A DNA stretch of 38,768 nucleotides, taken from the NCBI GenBank assembly GCA_034428935.1, contig DAOUHB010000148.1, positions 1 through 38,768 of the forward strand, read 5' to 3'. A program made the position numbers and the translations under genes. Below are positions 1 to 8,043 of this stretch, in pieces. The notes beneath the pieces were generated by a model that was not told where the DNA came from, searched no databases, and was given only the letters and a program-made list of their open reading frames with translations. The stretch is from JAAYZQ01 sp034428935. Lineage in GTDB: Bacteria; Chloroflexota; Anaerolineae; JAAYZQ01. The stretch's first letter is position 1, and every line of letters begins with the position of its first letter.

Positions 1-58
1 GCAGTTGTCGGCGCTGATGGCCGCCGTACCGGCACTGCAGGCCCGCCTGCCCGTGCCC
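1..58. repeat. Terminal direct repeat, left copy
   Basis: These 58 bases are identical to 38711-38768. The repeat sits inside a coding region, and the reading frame runs through it without a break when the ends are joined. It is the mark of a circular contig, giving a unit length of 38,710 bp. Confidence 0.95.
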
Positions 59-859
59 GCCGAGTACCGTCCTGACCAGACCGGTACCATGACCCCGCTG
101 GAGATCGCCGACGACGTCTACCGCGCGGGCCAGGTGCGCGCCATCATGGAAGGCGTGGCCTTCAGTCTGCCCAACGATCCGAAGGTTTGGGAGGCCAAAG
201 GCGCCAAGAAAGTGATGATGGGCAACTACCTCGACGCGCGGCGGACCGAGGTGCTGACGCCGCTGGCCAACGCCATCCTGGCCGAGGAGGCGGCGCAGCA
301 GCTCGACGCCCAGACCTACTTCAATTGGGTGCTGCTGCACGAGGTGTCACACACCCTCGGACCGCGGACGGTGGAGAAGAACGGCGAGGAGCTGACGGTC
401 AGCGAGGCCCTGGGCGAGTACTATTCGCCCATCGAGGAGGGTAAGGCCGACATCACCGGGCTGTACGAGGTGCCCTACCTGCTGGATGAGGGCATCCTCA
501 CCGGCTCCCTGGAGTCGCACTACATCGGCTACCTGGCTGAGGCGCTGCGCTCGATCCGCTTTGGCCCTGGCTCGGCCTATGGCATGATCCGGTCGGCAGC
601 CTGGAACATGTTCGTCGAGCGGGGTGCGCTGACCTTAGATCCCGCAGCCGGCAAGTTCAGCGTTGACGTAGAGAAGATGACGAAGGCCGTAGAGGAACTG
701 GACGTGACGCTGCTCACCATCGAGGGTGAGGGCGACACCGCGGCAGCCAAAGAGTTCCTGGACAAGTACACCTACGTGGCGCCCGATCTACAGGCACTGC
801 TCGACCAGGCCAACGCCACCGTGCCGGTGGAGTTTGTGCCGATGTACGCGACGGAGTGA
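1..859 (+). CDS. M49-like zinc peptidase lipoprotein, C-terminal part (gene crosses the contig ends)
   Basis: This is the C-terminal 286 residues of the gene that begins at 37680; codons are in phase from base 2 and the stop is TGA at 857-859. Joined, the protein has 629 residues. The zinc site is visible: HEVSH followed by TLGP at residues 457-461 (bases 338-352), and EEGKAD at 489-494, 28 residues after the second His. This is the HExxH plus EExKAD pattern of the dipeptidyl-peptidase III-like domain also found in plant Nudix 3-type proteins; classical DPP III has a hexapeptide HExxxH instead. His457, His461 and probably Glu490 would bind zinc and Glu458 would be the catalytic base (family knowledge). 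The stop is 64 bp before the secreted paralog at 924, with no terminator between, so the two are probably co-transcribed. Peptidase specificity cannot be told from sequence. Confidence 0.85.
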   Translation, partial: QLSALMAAVPALQARLPVPAEYRPDQTGTMTPLEIADDVYRAGQVRAIMEGVAFSLPNDPKVWEAKGAKKVMMGNYLDARRTEVLTPLANAILAEEAAQQLDAQTYFNWVLLHEVSHTLGPRTVEKNGEELTVSEALGEYYSPIEEGKADITGLYEVPYLLDEGILTGSLESHYIGYLAEALRSIRFGPGSAYGMIRSAAWNMFVERGALTLDPAAGKFSVDVEKMTKAVEELDVTLLTIEGEGDTAAAKEFLDKYTYVAPDLQALLDQANATVPVEFVPMYATE

Positions 860-923
860 GGGGGAATACCGAACAGCGCTTCTATGGGAGGCGCCGGATA
901 CCTGATCGACAGGAGGTAAAACG

Positions 924-2516
924 ATGAAAGGCAATTCGCGTAAGTCAGTCTTGTTGGCCGTCGTGGCCATGTTGGTCCTCGTGGTGTTTGTTCCAATGGC
1001 GAACACACAGGGGCCGGAGGCAGTGGGCAAATCTGCTGACAAGCATTGGTCGGCGTTGGACAACGTCGACAGGCTCAAGGACACCATGGAGAAGGCGGGG
1101 TTCACATTGCAGGAAGGCACAGTCGAATACATGGACTGGGTCATGGAAACCTGCGAGTTGCACATGAGGGATACCGCGTTCAACAATCCTGCGCCGAACG
1201 CATACGCTACACTGATACTTCCGCCACCTCCAGGAGGTATGAATCCGATAGGGGAGTGGGTATGGCAGCTCGGGGAACAGGAGGCCATAGTCTTGGTGGG
1301 CAAGACACCCCCGGCCGCCAAGTACTTCAGTTACCAAACCATTCTCGGATTCCTGCCCATCAGCCCCTGGCCGCCTCCAGAGCGGTACCTACCGCGGCGC
1401 GTAGCCCCGTCCGTGGGTGATGCACTCAACATCAATACGATCAAGACGATCGGCCCCGATCGCGTCGAACGGCCGATAGTCATTGTCATCACTGGGCACC
1501 GCGGGACCGAGCAGGCCGTGCGCAAGTCGTTGCTGGCCGCCGGCTATCCCGATGCGATCATCAACGTCGAGGCAATCGCGCCGGCACTTGGGCCGCTGGG
1601 CGTCAATGACAAGGGCTCCTGGTTCTATTTCGCGCACCGCGTCGCCGTGCCAGAGAACAAGGATGACCTGCTGGACTACCTTAAGACATTAGGCAAGAGC
1701 TATCGGGTCTTTCGCGTCACGCCAAACCAGCAGTTGGCCGAGCAGTTGGGCGCTGATCCGGAGCGGGTTCCCGTGTTGCGGGTGCGGGGCACCGGGCAGA
1801 CCGAGATGGACCTCTATCCGGCCCTGAAGCAACTGCGCCAGGCCATTCTGGATCGTCATGTCGGCAAACCATACAAGGAGCTGGATACCCATGTCTTCAC
1901 GGCCATGCCAAGGGACGGCCGCGAGGTGGTCGCGGAGAAACCGTACGTCGGCCTGCAGCGTGACATTCAGGTCCTTGGAGTGACGCGCGACACGAACTAT
2001 CTCGCAACCTACCCGACCTTCATGCTGCGCGAGAACGTCAACGAGTTCGTGATCGTATATGGCGTCAATCACCAGGCTACGGGCAAGGCCACCTATGCCA
2101 GCGTCGGTGCCTATGCCGATTGGGACCGCTGGTTTGGTATCGGGACCAAGCTGAGCACCGAGTTCGGTGACAGCGCCAGAGATTATCTGCCGGTCGCTCA
2201 ATTTCCGGACCCCGATATCGACATGCTCTATGCCATCAAGGTGGCGCGCAACTGCATGGGGGAGGACCACTGTTTGCAGATTGACCAGCCAGAGTTCTTG
2301 GATCTTGGGGGCAATCCCTATCCTTACAACCCCGACTGTAGTCTCGACGATCTCGACACTCCGGAGATCGATCCTCGCCCCTTCGATCTCGACGAGAAGG
2401 TTGTGTTCTTCATCTTCCGCAGCTACATGGAGCCGGCCACATCGGTCGGTCCGGACGATAACGAGCTGCTGTACGACCGGGCCATCTATTTCGGCCCGTA
2501 CTTTGAAGAACCGTGA
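924..2516 (+). CDS. Secreted protein of unrecognised family, paralog 1
   Basis: The product has 530 residues. The start is supported by AGGAGGT 7 bases upstream. Residues 1-29 form a signal peptide (KSVLLAVVAMLVLVVFVPM core, likely cleavage near MANTQ); there is no lipobox, so the mature protein is probably released or surface-associated. I do not recognise the family. It is clearly homologous to the product of 35928-37460. Shared blocks in the same order are a GKTPPAAKYF/GHTPPPLRYF motif, LRQAILD near the middle, FVIVYGVNHQATGKATY versus FVVAYGVNHRLTGMASY, and a C-terminal ARDYLP...LYA.K.AR.C block. Paired cysteines (CMGEDHC) suggest an extracytoplasmic disulfide. It lies 64 bp behind the M49-like peptidase gene, which points to a shared operon. 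A strong hairpin at 2647-2685 ends the unit. No catalytic motif could be assigned. Confidence 0.8.
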   Translation: MKGNSRKSVLLAVVAMLVLVVFVPMANTQGPEAVGKSADKHWSALDNVDRLKDTMEKAGFTLQEGTVEYMDWVMETCELHMRDTAFNNPAPNAYATLILPPPPGGMNPIGEWVWQLGEQEAIVLVGKTPPAAKYFSYQTILGFLPISPWPPPERYLPRRVAPSVGDALNINTIKTIGPDRVERPIVIVITGHRGTEQAVRKSLLAAGYPDAIINVEAIAPALGPLGVNDKGSWFYFAHRVAVPENKDDLLDYLKTLGKSYRVFRVTPNQQLAEQLGADPERVPVLRVRGTGQTEMDLYPALKQLRQAILDRHVGKPYKELDTHVFTAMPRDGREVVAEKPYVGLQRDIQVLGVTRDTNYLATYPTFMLRENVNEFVIVYGVNHQATGKATYASVGAYADWDRWFGIGTKLSTEFGDSARDYLPVAQFPDPDIDMLYAIKVARNCMGEDHCLQIDQPEFLDLGGNPYPYNPDCSLDDLDTPEIDPRPFDLDEKVVFFIFRSYMEPATSVGPDDNELLYDRAIYFGPYFEEP

Positions 2517-2852
2517 GTTCGAGGTTTCCCTTCGACCCGGATGGCCCAGATCGGGGCCTGATCCGGCTGAGGGGTTCTTGGATCGTGCGGTAAGTTCACC
2601 GTGCCCGTGTCAAGGCGCGGGCACCGCGAAACCGTGACCGCGAGCCAAAGGAGAGGCACGGCAATGGGTGCCGTGCCTCTCCTTTGTATGCAGGTGTGCG
2701 AGCTGGTGTGAAGTGCTGGGCTCATGCCGAGCAGTCGATTGTGACCGCCGGCGCTCCTGGATGAACTGCAGAATCCCTTCCGTGGTCAAGTGGATCAACA
2801 CCTTCTACGTCCACCGGATCTATGTGCCGGTTCGCTGCAGATTGGCCATCTG
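2517..2852. other. Intergenic region, no gene seen
   Basis: No credible coding frame was found. It holds a weak hairpin (GTGCCCG 2601-2607 with CGGGCAC 2618-2624) and the strong terminator-like hairpin at 2647-2685. The stretch 2690-2852 has nothing I can assign; the heptamer-repeat promoter starts at its end. Confidence 0.6.
2647..2685. terminator. Strong hairpin, probable terminator of the peptidase/paralog unit
   Basis: AAAGGAGAGGCACGGC at 2647-2662 pairs perfectly (16 bp) with GCCGTGCCTCTCCTTT at 2670-2685 around a 7-base loop. The stem closes with A/T at its base on both strands, giving a short T tail (CTTTG) on the plus strand. The T tract lies within the stem, as in bidirectional terminators. 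Confidence 0.7.
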
Positions 2853-2906
2853 CCGACGGATCTCGGACGATATTCGGACGTTTGGGGGACGGTCGCCTGC
2901 TATACT
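2853..2906 (+). promoter_or_regulatory. Heptamer-repeat activated promoter, copy A (GAP-family gene)
   Basis: Four heptamers lie every 11 bp: CCGACGG 2853-2859, CGGACGA 2864-2870, CGGACGT 2875-2881 and GGGACGG 2886-2892, each separated by 4 bp. Exactly 8 bp after the last comes a -10 box, TATACT at 2901-2906, preceded by TGC. No good -35 hexamer exists at 17 bp; the repeats occupy that place, as expected for activator-dependent promoters of the SARP or PhoB type. The same layout occurs at 9527-9580 and, on the other strand, at 32408-32472. Confidence 0.75.
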
Positions 2907-2975
2907 GGAACCAACGCACCGATCTATTGCAGACAATAGGGTACGATGAGGAGCGAAAGGAGACAGGAGGGAGAA

Positions 2976-3653
2976 ATGGGAAGTGCAATCGGCAGTATCC
3001 TACCACAGGCGATCGGCGTGGCCATCAGCCCGATTCCGATCATTGCCGTGATCTTGATGTTGTTCAGCAAGCGGGCCAGGAGCAACAGCCTGGCCTTCCT
3101 GGCCGGCTGGGTGCTGGCCCTGGGGATTGTCGGCGCCGTGGTGCTGGTCCTGGCGGGCGCCGGCAAGGTGTCGGCCGGCGGCACGCCCTCGACCCTGAGC
3201 TATGTCTTTCACCTGCTCCTGGGTCTGCTGTTGCTCTTCCTGGCGGTTCGCAACTGGCAGAAACGTCCCAAGGAAGGGGAGACGCCTGAAATGCCCAAGT
3301 GGATGGCAACGGTCGATTCCTTCACCGCGGGACGGGCCTTCGGGCTGTCTGCCCTGCTGGCGGGCGTGAATCCCAAAAACCTGGCGCTGGCGCTGGCGGC
3401 GGCGCTGGCCATTGCCCAGGCCGGCTTGAGCGGCGCACAGCCCTGGATCGCCCTGGCCGTGTTTGTGCTGCTGGCCAGCCTCTCGGTCGCCGCGCCGGTG
3501 CTGTACTATCTGATTGCCGGGCCATCGGCAGAGAAAACGCTGAGCACCTGGAAAGCGTGGCTGACGGCGAACAACGGCACCGTGATGTTCGTGCTCTTGC
3601 TCATTCTGGGCGTCAAGCTCCTGGGCGACGGGCTGGGCGGCTTGCTCGGTTAG
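2976..3653 (+). CDS. GAP/Sap-family integral membrane protein
   Basis: The product has 225 residues. The start at 2976 (MGSAIGS) is chosen over an in-frame ATG at 2946 because AGGAGGG lies just upstream and because family members begin close to the first helix. About six transmembrane segments are visible, the first carrying the AIGVAISPIPIIAVILML signature with the conserved ISPIPI, followed by a short basic loop (SKRARSN). This matches the GAP family (Sap, sulfolipid-1-addressing protein). In mycobacteria, relatives help move glycolipids or sulfolipids to the surface, a role known only for those proteins. The gene is first behind the heptamer-repeat promoter, so it should be controlled together with the sulfatase unit and the giant surface protein. 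A LysE-like exporter is the alternative reading. Confidence 0.75.
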   Translation: MGSAIGSILPQAIGVAISPIPIIAVILMLFSKRARSNSLAFLAGWVLALGIVGAVVLVLAGAGKVSAGGTPSTLSYVFHLLLGLLLLFLAVRNWQKRPKEGETPEMPKWMATVDSFTAGRAFGLSALLAGVNPKNLALALAAALAIAQAGLSGAQPWIALAVFVLLASLSVAAPVLYYLIAGPSAEKTLSTWKAWLTANNGTVMFVLLLILGVKLLGDGLGGLLG

Positions 3654-3712
3654 GCAGAGAACCACATGACGAGGGACCGGAAGGGGACCTCGTTGCGAGG
3701 AGGATTGCATCT

Positions 3713-4405
3713 ATGAAGATCAGATCTGACACGACCAAGATCATGCATCGTGCCAGGACGCCGCGCGCCGCGGCGATGGTCGGCATCCTGTTTGGCGTCT
3801 TGTTCGCCTCATGCATTGTGCTCCTCCACCTGGCCATCCCTCGCGATTTCGCGGATATGAAGGCGTGGACCGATGAAGGCCGGAGGAACGTGTCACTGGC
3901 CTTTGGGCTAATGCCTCTCGCAGGGCTCGCCTTTCTGTGGTTCATAGGCGTTGTGCGCGACCGCCTGGGCGTATATGAGGATCAATTCTTTGCCGCGGTG
4001 TTCCAGGGCAGCGGGCTGTTGTTCTTGGCGATGACCTTCTGCAGCTTTGCCATAGGGGCAGGCATGCTGGCCGCCCACCGCATCGGAGGAGAGGAGATCG
4101 TGACCGCAAGCATTTTCGTGGTTGGTCGATCCATCCTCAGCCATCTGTTCAACATCTATGCCCTGAAGATGGCAGCTGTCTTTATGTTTTCGCTAAGCAC
4201 CCTCTGGCTGCGCACCGGCGTGATGCCCCGCGGGGTGTGCTTTTTCACCTACGCCATGGCAATAGCCATGTTTGTGGGTCCAAACCTCAGCCTGTTGATG
4301 GTTTTGGTCTTTCCTGCCTGGGTCTTTTGCATCAGCGCATACATCCTGGTCCTGAGCTTTCAACGAACAGCATCAGGCAGCATGGATGGCATGACCGCAC
4401 AATAG
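3713..4405 (+). CDS. Six-helix membrane protein, unknown function
   Basis: The product has 230 residues. The start is set by GAGGAGG 9 bases upstream of ATG 3713; the open frame continues upstream only as an antisense-like extension of the GAP-family gene region and is not coding. Hydrophobic segments lie near residues 20-42, 58-80, 92-117, 140-165, 172-190 and 195-215. A conserved-looking polar patch, RDRLGVYEDQFFAAVFQGSG, falls before the third helix. I do not recognise a characterised family. It lies 59 bp behind the GAP-family gene and 62 bp before mgtC-like, with no terminator, so it probably belongs to the same transcript. Confidence 0.7.
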   Translation: MKIRSDTTKIMHRARTPRAAAMVGILFGVLFASCIVLLHLAIPRDFADMKAWTDEGRRNVSLAFGLMPLAGLAFLWFIGVVRDRLGVYEDQFFAAVFQGSGLLFLAMTFCSFAIGAGMLAAHRIGGEEIVTASIFVVGRSILSHLFNIYALKMAAVFMFSLSTLWLRTGVMPRGVCFFTYAMAIAMFVGPNLSLLMVLVFPAWVFCISAYILVLSFQRTASGSMDGMTAQ

Positions 4406-4467
4406 GAGGCGAAGCAGTTGAGCGCGGATCGGAAGCCCAAGGACTGAGCCGGCCGAGGGAGAACGCT

Positions 4468-4956
4468 ATGCTGAGTGAATCGGAGATTGCCATCATTTTG
4501 CGAGCACTCCTCGCCACCTTTCTGGGGTCTATCATCGGTTTCGAGCGGAGGGCTGCGGGAGTGCCGGTCCGCGGGCGGATCATCACCATGACAACGATGA
4601 CTGCCGCCGCGCTAACCGCCGTGGGCGCGGAGTATTACCCAATGCATGTTAGCCGCATTGCGGCCGGCGTCGTGACCGGGATAGGGTTCCTTGGTGCCGG
4701 GGCGATCCTGCGCACTGCCACGGGTGAAGTGCACGGCCAGGCGACAGCGGCCGGTATATGGACGATGAGCTGTATTGGCATCATTGTCGGGGCCGGGCAG
4801 GAAGTTGTCGGCATCGTTCTCACTGCCATGGTCTATTTGATCCTGGCCTGGGATGAATGGCCAGTCGTGTCCCAGATGAAGCAACGGTGGGCAAAGCGAC
4901 CAACGAACGACGCAGAAAGCAAAGGTTCGGGGGAGCCGGAGGAGCCAACCGATTGA
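4468..4956 (+). CDS. MgtC/SapB-family membrane protein
   Basis: The product has 162 residues; the start at 4468 has GAGGGAGA upstream. The protein shows the family hallmarks: an N-terminal helix running into LGSIIGFERR, then an arginine-rich turn (GVPVRGRIITM), an Ala-rich helix, and the conserved GIGFLGAGAILR motif followed by GLTTAA-like HGQATAAGIWTMSCIGIIVGAG. Four transmembrane helices are present. The C-terminal cytoplasmic ACT-like domain of true MgtC is absent, so it is of the short SapB type. MgtC relatives modulate magnesium and phosphate homeostasis and ATP synthase in pathogens; for short environmental members the role is unknown. It ends 10 bp before the SulP remnant. Confidence 0.9.
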   Translation: MLSESEIAIILRALLATFLGSIIGFERRAAGVPVRGRIITMTTMTAAALTAVGAEYYPMHVSRIAAGVVTGIGFLGAGAILRTATGEVHGQATAAGIWTMSCIGIIVGAGQEVVGIVLTAMVYLILAWDEWPVVSQMKQRWAKRPTNDAESKGSGEPEEPTD

Positions 4957-4966
4957 GGAGAGAACG

Positions 4967-5569
4967 ATGCATGCACCGGCCGCACCTGCAACCGAAAGAA
5001 GGTCCTGGGTTGAGGGCCTGTCCCGCCATCTACCCATCCTGTCCTGGCTGCCGCACTACCAGCGCGCCTGGCTATGGCCCGATCTGATCGCCGGCCTGAC
5101 GGTAGTCGCCCTGCTGATTCCCGAAGGCATGGCCTACGCGCAGATCGCCGGCATGCCGCCGCAGGCGGCGTTCTATGCGGCTCCCATCGGCCTGCTGCTG
5201 TTTGCCGTCTTGGGCAATTTACGCCAACTTTGCCGATCCCACCGCAGCCCTTCTGGACTATCTGACGAGCCGGTGCGGCGCGGCCGAGGCGGGTGTACCC
5301 CGACCGGGCAGGTCCCCCGAAGAGGATCTGCAGGACCTGCTGCTCAGCGGGTTGATGAGCGCAAAAGACCTGCTGCAGGCGCACCAGGCCACGGCCCCTG
5401 CCGGGCGCCAGGCCGCGCTAAGCGCGACGATGGGCAGCCTCGATCGCGTCATTCAACTCGATCAGGCAGGCACGGAAGGCACGGCCCACCCGAGCTCGGA
5501 GGAGACGTCCCTATGACGTGCGCTATGCCATCAGGTATGAGCCAGGAGAGCGAGGCAATGCATGGATAG
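4967..5569 (+). pseudogene. SulP-family anion transporter, truncated after its first two helices
   Basis: The frame starts at ATG 4967 with GAGGAGAG upstream. Residues 1-83 match the SulP N-terminus very well: WLPHYQRAWLWPDLIAGLTV, then ALLIPEGMAYAQIAGMPPQAAFYAAPIGLLLFAVLG. In intact SulP proteins the next residues are the SSRQLVVGPSSA region and about 450 more residues including a STAS domain. Here, at about base 5215, the sequence changes to unrelated DNA and the frame runs through noise to a stop at 5569. The core transport helices are gone, so it cannot work as a transporter. A deletion that joined two genes is the likely cause. Confidence 0.8.
5216..5516 (+). pseudogene. 3' remnant of an unrecognised gene fused out of frame to the SulP remnant
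   Basis: In a different frame from the SulP fragment, bases 5216-5516 code for about 100 residues with normal composition (IYANFADPTAALLDYL onward, with an acidic PEEDLQDLLL helix and an Ala-rich DLLQAHQATAPAG stretch) ending in a TGA stop. There is no start codon or ribosome binding site at its head, because the sequence begins at the junction with SulP. I read it as the C-terminal part of another protein left by the same deletion. The family is not recognised. Confidence 0.5.
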
Positions 5570-6350
5570 GAGGGATCACAGCGCCCTTGTCCCGGTCAAG
5601 CCGGCCGGCTCCCGCGCGGACCGGGCGGCAGGGCCGGCAGCCCTGGGATCGGAGGGGCGGCTGGTGGCGCAGTTCCTGATGGGGCTGTTCCTGCTGGGAG
5701 GCGATGAGTTGCTCAAGCACCTGCACGCAGCGCGCCGGGAGATCGAAACCGAGGCCGCATGGCCTGACGTCCTCGTCTCCGGCCGGGAGACGGAGCGAGA
5801 CCTGGTCGCGTACCTGGCCCTGGGAGCCATGGCGCGGGGCCAGAAGAGGCTCTTCCAGGACGTCCGCCGCGCGGTACGCTATTCTACGGCGGCGGCGGGA
5901 TTGGCCATTGGGGCGGCCGGCCTGCTGATGGACAACCCCTTGGCACGTCCATTGAGAGAGCCGATGGAGAGACGGTTGAACGACCTGGTACAGGAAGGGG
6001 AGCGGGTCGTGCGTGAAAGGCAACGGGCGGCGGAGTGTGCCCGGTTGCTGGCCACCCGGACGCTCGGGGTGATGGCCCGGGACGTGGTGGTAGGGGTCGC
6101 CGAGAGCCCGGCAGTGACCGAGACCATCCAACAGGTCGTCGGGGGGCAGGGTGTGGAGCTGGCGGGCACGATGATGGACAGCGCCCGGCAGGTATCGGCG
6201 AGGGCCGACAGCAGCATTGAGGGTGTGGTCCGGCGTCTGCTCCGGCGCAGGCCGCGCCGCGAGTTGCCGCCGTCGCCGTTGGCGGGCAAGCCGCAGACGA
6301 TGTATCTAACCTGGACCCAGCCAGAGGAAGGCGAAGGGGATGGTGGATAG
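5562..6350 (+). CDS. Unrecognised protein with one hydrophobic segment, coupled to RDD protein
   Basis: The product has 262 residues. A moderate GGAGAGCGAGG precedes ATG 5562; a stronger AGGAGGG lies just inside the gene but has no suitable start after it. The N-terminal half has a helix-rich region (FLMGLFLLGGDELLKHLHAARREIE), followed by a central hydrophobic stretch (STAAAGLAIGAAGLLM, near residues 108-123) and a long, charged, probably helical C-terminal half with many Arg/Glu pairs, ending in a very basic RRLLRRRPRR cluster near residue 230. I do not recognise the family. The last 11 bases overlap the start of the RDD gene, so the two are translationally coupled and probably act together at the membrane. 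Confidence 0.65.
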   Translation: MDRRDHSALVPVKPAGSRADRAAGPAALGSEGRLVAQFLMGLFLLGGDELLKHLHAARREIETEAAWPDVLVSGRETERDLVAYLALGAMARGQKRLFQDVRRAVRYSTAAAGLAIGAAGLLMDNPLARPLREPMERRLNDLVQEGERVVRERQRAAECARLLATRTLGVMARDVVVGVAESPAVTETIQQVVGGQGVELAGTMMDSARQVSARADSSIEGVVRRLLRRRPRRELPPSPLAGKPQTMYLTWTQPEEGEGDGG

Positions 6351-6903
6351 ACAGGTACCCCATGAGTCCTTCCATGGCCAGTACGCCGGGATGGTCTCCC
6401 GATCTGTTGCCTTCTTGACCGACCGGCTCATCATCGCCGGGACGCTGGCAGCGCTTTCCGGGTTGGGCGGCCTTGTGTTCCAGCAGCTCCGGATCGACGA
6501 CTGGCTCGGCATCGGCCCTCTGGCACCGACCACGGCTGCCGCCGTGGCGGCGGTGGTCGGCGCCTGTTTCGATCTTATCTACTGCGCCGGGTTCTGGCTG
6601 TTAGCCGGACGGACCCCCGGCAAGCAGGCCATGGGGCTGCTGGTGGTGCGCACCGATGGGCAGCGGATCCGGTTGGGTGGCGCGCTGCTGCGCTGGTTGG
6701 GCTACTATGTGTCGGGGATCCTGCTTCTCGGATACCTGTGGGTGCTGGTGGACGACCGGCGACAGGCGTTCCACGACAAACTGGCAGGCACGGTGGTCGT
6801 CTACTCACGCCCCAGGGAGATGGGCCTCACGGCGCCGGCGCCCATCAGAGATCGCCTCCGCGACAGGGGCCGCAGGCAGGAGGCAGCCCAGGCACCTGAA
6901 TGA
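6340..6903 (+). CDS. RDD-family membrane protein
   Basis: The product has 187 residues. ATG 6340 lies inside the end of the upstream gene (11-bp overlap), preceded by GAGGAAGGCGAAGGGG as ribosome binding site. The RDD pattern is present: a buried Arg/Asp pair in the first helix (RSVAFLTDRLIIAG), a long hydrophobic central region, then the conserved GRTPGKQAMGLLVVRTDGQR motif and a third helix ending in DDRRQAFHDKLAGTVVV, which is the typical end of the domain. RDD proteins have three helices and are of poorly known function; some act as Na+/H+ antiporters. The tail after residue 160 is polar and probably disordered. Confidence 0.88.
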   Translation: MVDRQVPHESFHGQYAGMVSRSVAFLTDRLIIAGTLAALSGLGGLVFQQLRIDDWLGIGPLAPTTAAAVAAVVGACFDLIYCAGFWLLAGRTPGKQAMGLLVVRTDGQRIRLGGALLRWLGYYVSGILLLGYLWVLVDDRRQAFHDKLAGTVVVYSRPREMGLTAPAPIRDRLRDRGRRQEAAQAPE

Positions 6904-7078
6904 GATGCCGGCTGGCGCCAGAGGGGTGCTTTCCCTGGCAAGCAGAAAGGGGGGAGAAACACAAGAAGGAGCGTCCATGTCCCTGGTCCTTTTCCCCAGA
7001 GCAAGAGCAGCTGTGGAGAGGGCCGAACCGTGTTCAGCTTTCAAGGGCACCAATTGATTGGAGAAGGAGGAAAAAATC

Positions 7079-7366
7079 ATGTGCTGCGTTTTCACGGCGA
7101 TGGTGTTGGTCGGCCCACGGTTGGCGATCCTGGTCTGGTATCTGATCAACCGGGCGCGTTTCTACCTTGCGTTTGACAACTGGCTTATGCCGCTGCTGCT
7201 GTCCATCTTTTTGCCGTGGACGATGATCATGTATATGATCGTCTTCCCGCTGGGCATCGTGGGCCTGGACTGGCTGTGGCTCGGCCTCGGGCTCGTGGCC
7301 GACATCGCCTGGTATGCGGGGGGAGGCTTTCGCCGCCGCTTGCCCGGCTATCGCGGCAAGTACTAG
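7079..7366 (+). CDS. Small membrane protein, unknown
   Basis: The product has 95 residues. The start at 7079 is preferred to an ATG at 7058 because GGAGG lies 8 bases before it. Three hydrophobic stretches are visible: FTAMVLVGPRLAILVWYLI (near the N-terminus), a tryptophan-rich LLLSIFLPWTMIMYMIVFPL, and GLDWLWLGLGLVADIAWYAG. The C-terminus is short and basic (FRRRLPGYRGKY), which should face the cytoplasm. Two Cys follow the initiator Met (MCC). No family with a known function was recognised. The 175 bp between this gene and the RDD gene contain no other gene. Confidence 0.7.
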   Translation: MCCVFTAMVLVGPRLAILVWYLINRARFYLAFDNWLMPLLLSIFLPWTMIMYMIVFPLGIVGLDWLWLGLGLVADIAWYAGGGFRRRLPGYRGKY

Positions 7367-7403
7367 CCGTCCGCCCAGGCCCGCCCAAGGCCGTCTCGAA
7401 GCT

Positions 7404-7450
7404 CTCCGGCAAGCCGGAAGGGCATAGCCGGACTTGCCGGCTTGCCGGAG
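7404..7450. repeat. 14-bp inverted repeat at the truncated end of a DUF4239 gene
   Basis: CTCCGGCAAGCCGG at 7404-7417 pairs perfectly with CCGGCTTGCCGGAG at 7437-7450 around a 19-base loop that itself contains a further CCGG and CTTG copy. There is no T tract, so it is a poor terminator. Its right arm overlaps the point where recognisable coding sequence of the next gene begins, so it may mark a recombination joint. Confidence 0.6.
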
Positions 7451-7984
7451 GCCAATGCTGTCGAAAAAGCCTATCTCCGAGCCGGCTTTCTTGGCGAGTC
7501 CGATCGGAATTTGGTGCGCGATCTGCTGTGCGAGTATGTCGAGGTGCGCCTTGCCGCAGCAACGGATCCGGCGCTGCTGGAATCCACGGTGAGGCGTTCC
7601 GAAAAGATACACGGCGAATTGTGGTCGATCGTGGAGGACAATGTCCGCCAGGGACGAGAGTCGGATATCATGGCTCTTTTCGCTGAGTCGATCAATGAGA
7701 TCATTGACGTTCATTCCCTGCGGCGGGCTGCCTTTGAGCTTCGCCTACCGAGAATGGTGGGGATGGTGTTGTATGCAGCCACAATGCTGAGTTTCCTGCT
7801 GGTCGGTATTGCCAACAGCGCAGACAGAAAGCGGGATCCCCTGGCCATCCTGCTATTTGCGCTGGCGTTTGTTGCGGTCTTGATGGTCGTCATAGATCTC
7901 GACCGGTCGCAACAGGGTTTTCTCACCGTCAGCCAGAGAGCCCTGTCGGATTTGCTGCGGCAGATGACGGCGCCCGCGCCCTGA
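7442..7984 (+). pseudogene. Bestrophin-like (DUF4239) protein, N-terminus missing
   Basis: The frame is open from a TTG at 7442 to TGA 7984 (180 residues). From its first codons it reads as the middle of a DUF4239 protein: PEANAVEKAYLRAGFL, then DLLCEYVEVRL, a helical linker, and two C-terminal membrane helices (MVGMVLYAATMLSFLLVGI and PLAILLFALAFVAVLMVVIDL) ending in DLDRSQQGFLTVSQ. Intact members carry two more membrane helices and about 80 residues before the EANA motif. Those are absent, no ribosome binding site precedes the frame, and a perfect inverted repeat covers the break. It is probably not functional, though translation of the fragment cannot be excluded. Confidence 0.75.
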
Positions 7985-8043
7985 GACCCTCCGGGCCGGC
8001 GCCAAACCGGCGGCTGCCGGCTCGAACCCCTCCGCCAAGCACA

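Noticed and set aside
2853..2906. Reading the heptamer repeats as LuxR/NarL-type sites of the local response regulator
   Set aside because: Those proteins usually bind inverted half-sites; the repeats here are direct with 11-bp period and are better explained by SARP or PhoB/OmpR-type proteins. Not fully excluded.
3299..3712. Extension of the six-helix protein back into the GAP-family gene
   Set aside because: The translation is Arg/Gly-rich and in the wrong frame for the GAP-family gene; the binding site supports ATG 3713.
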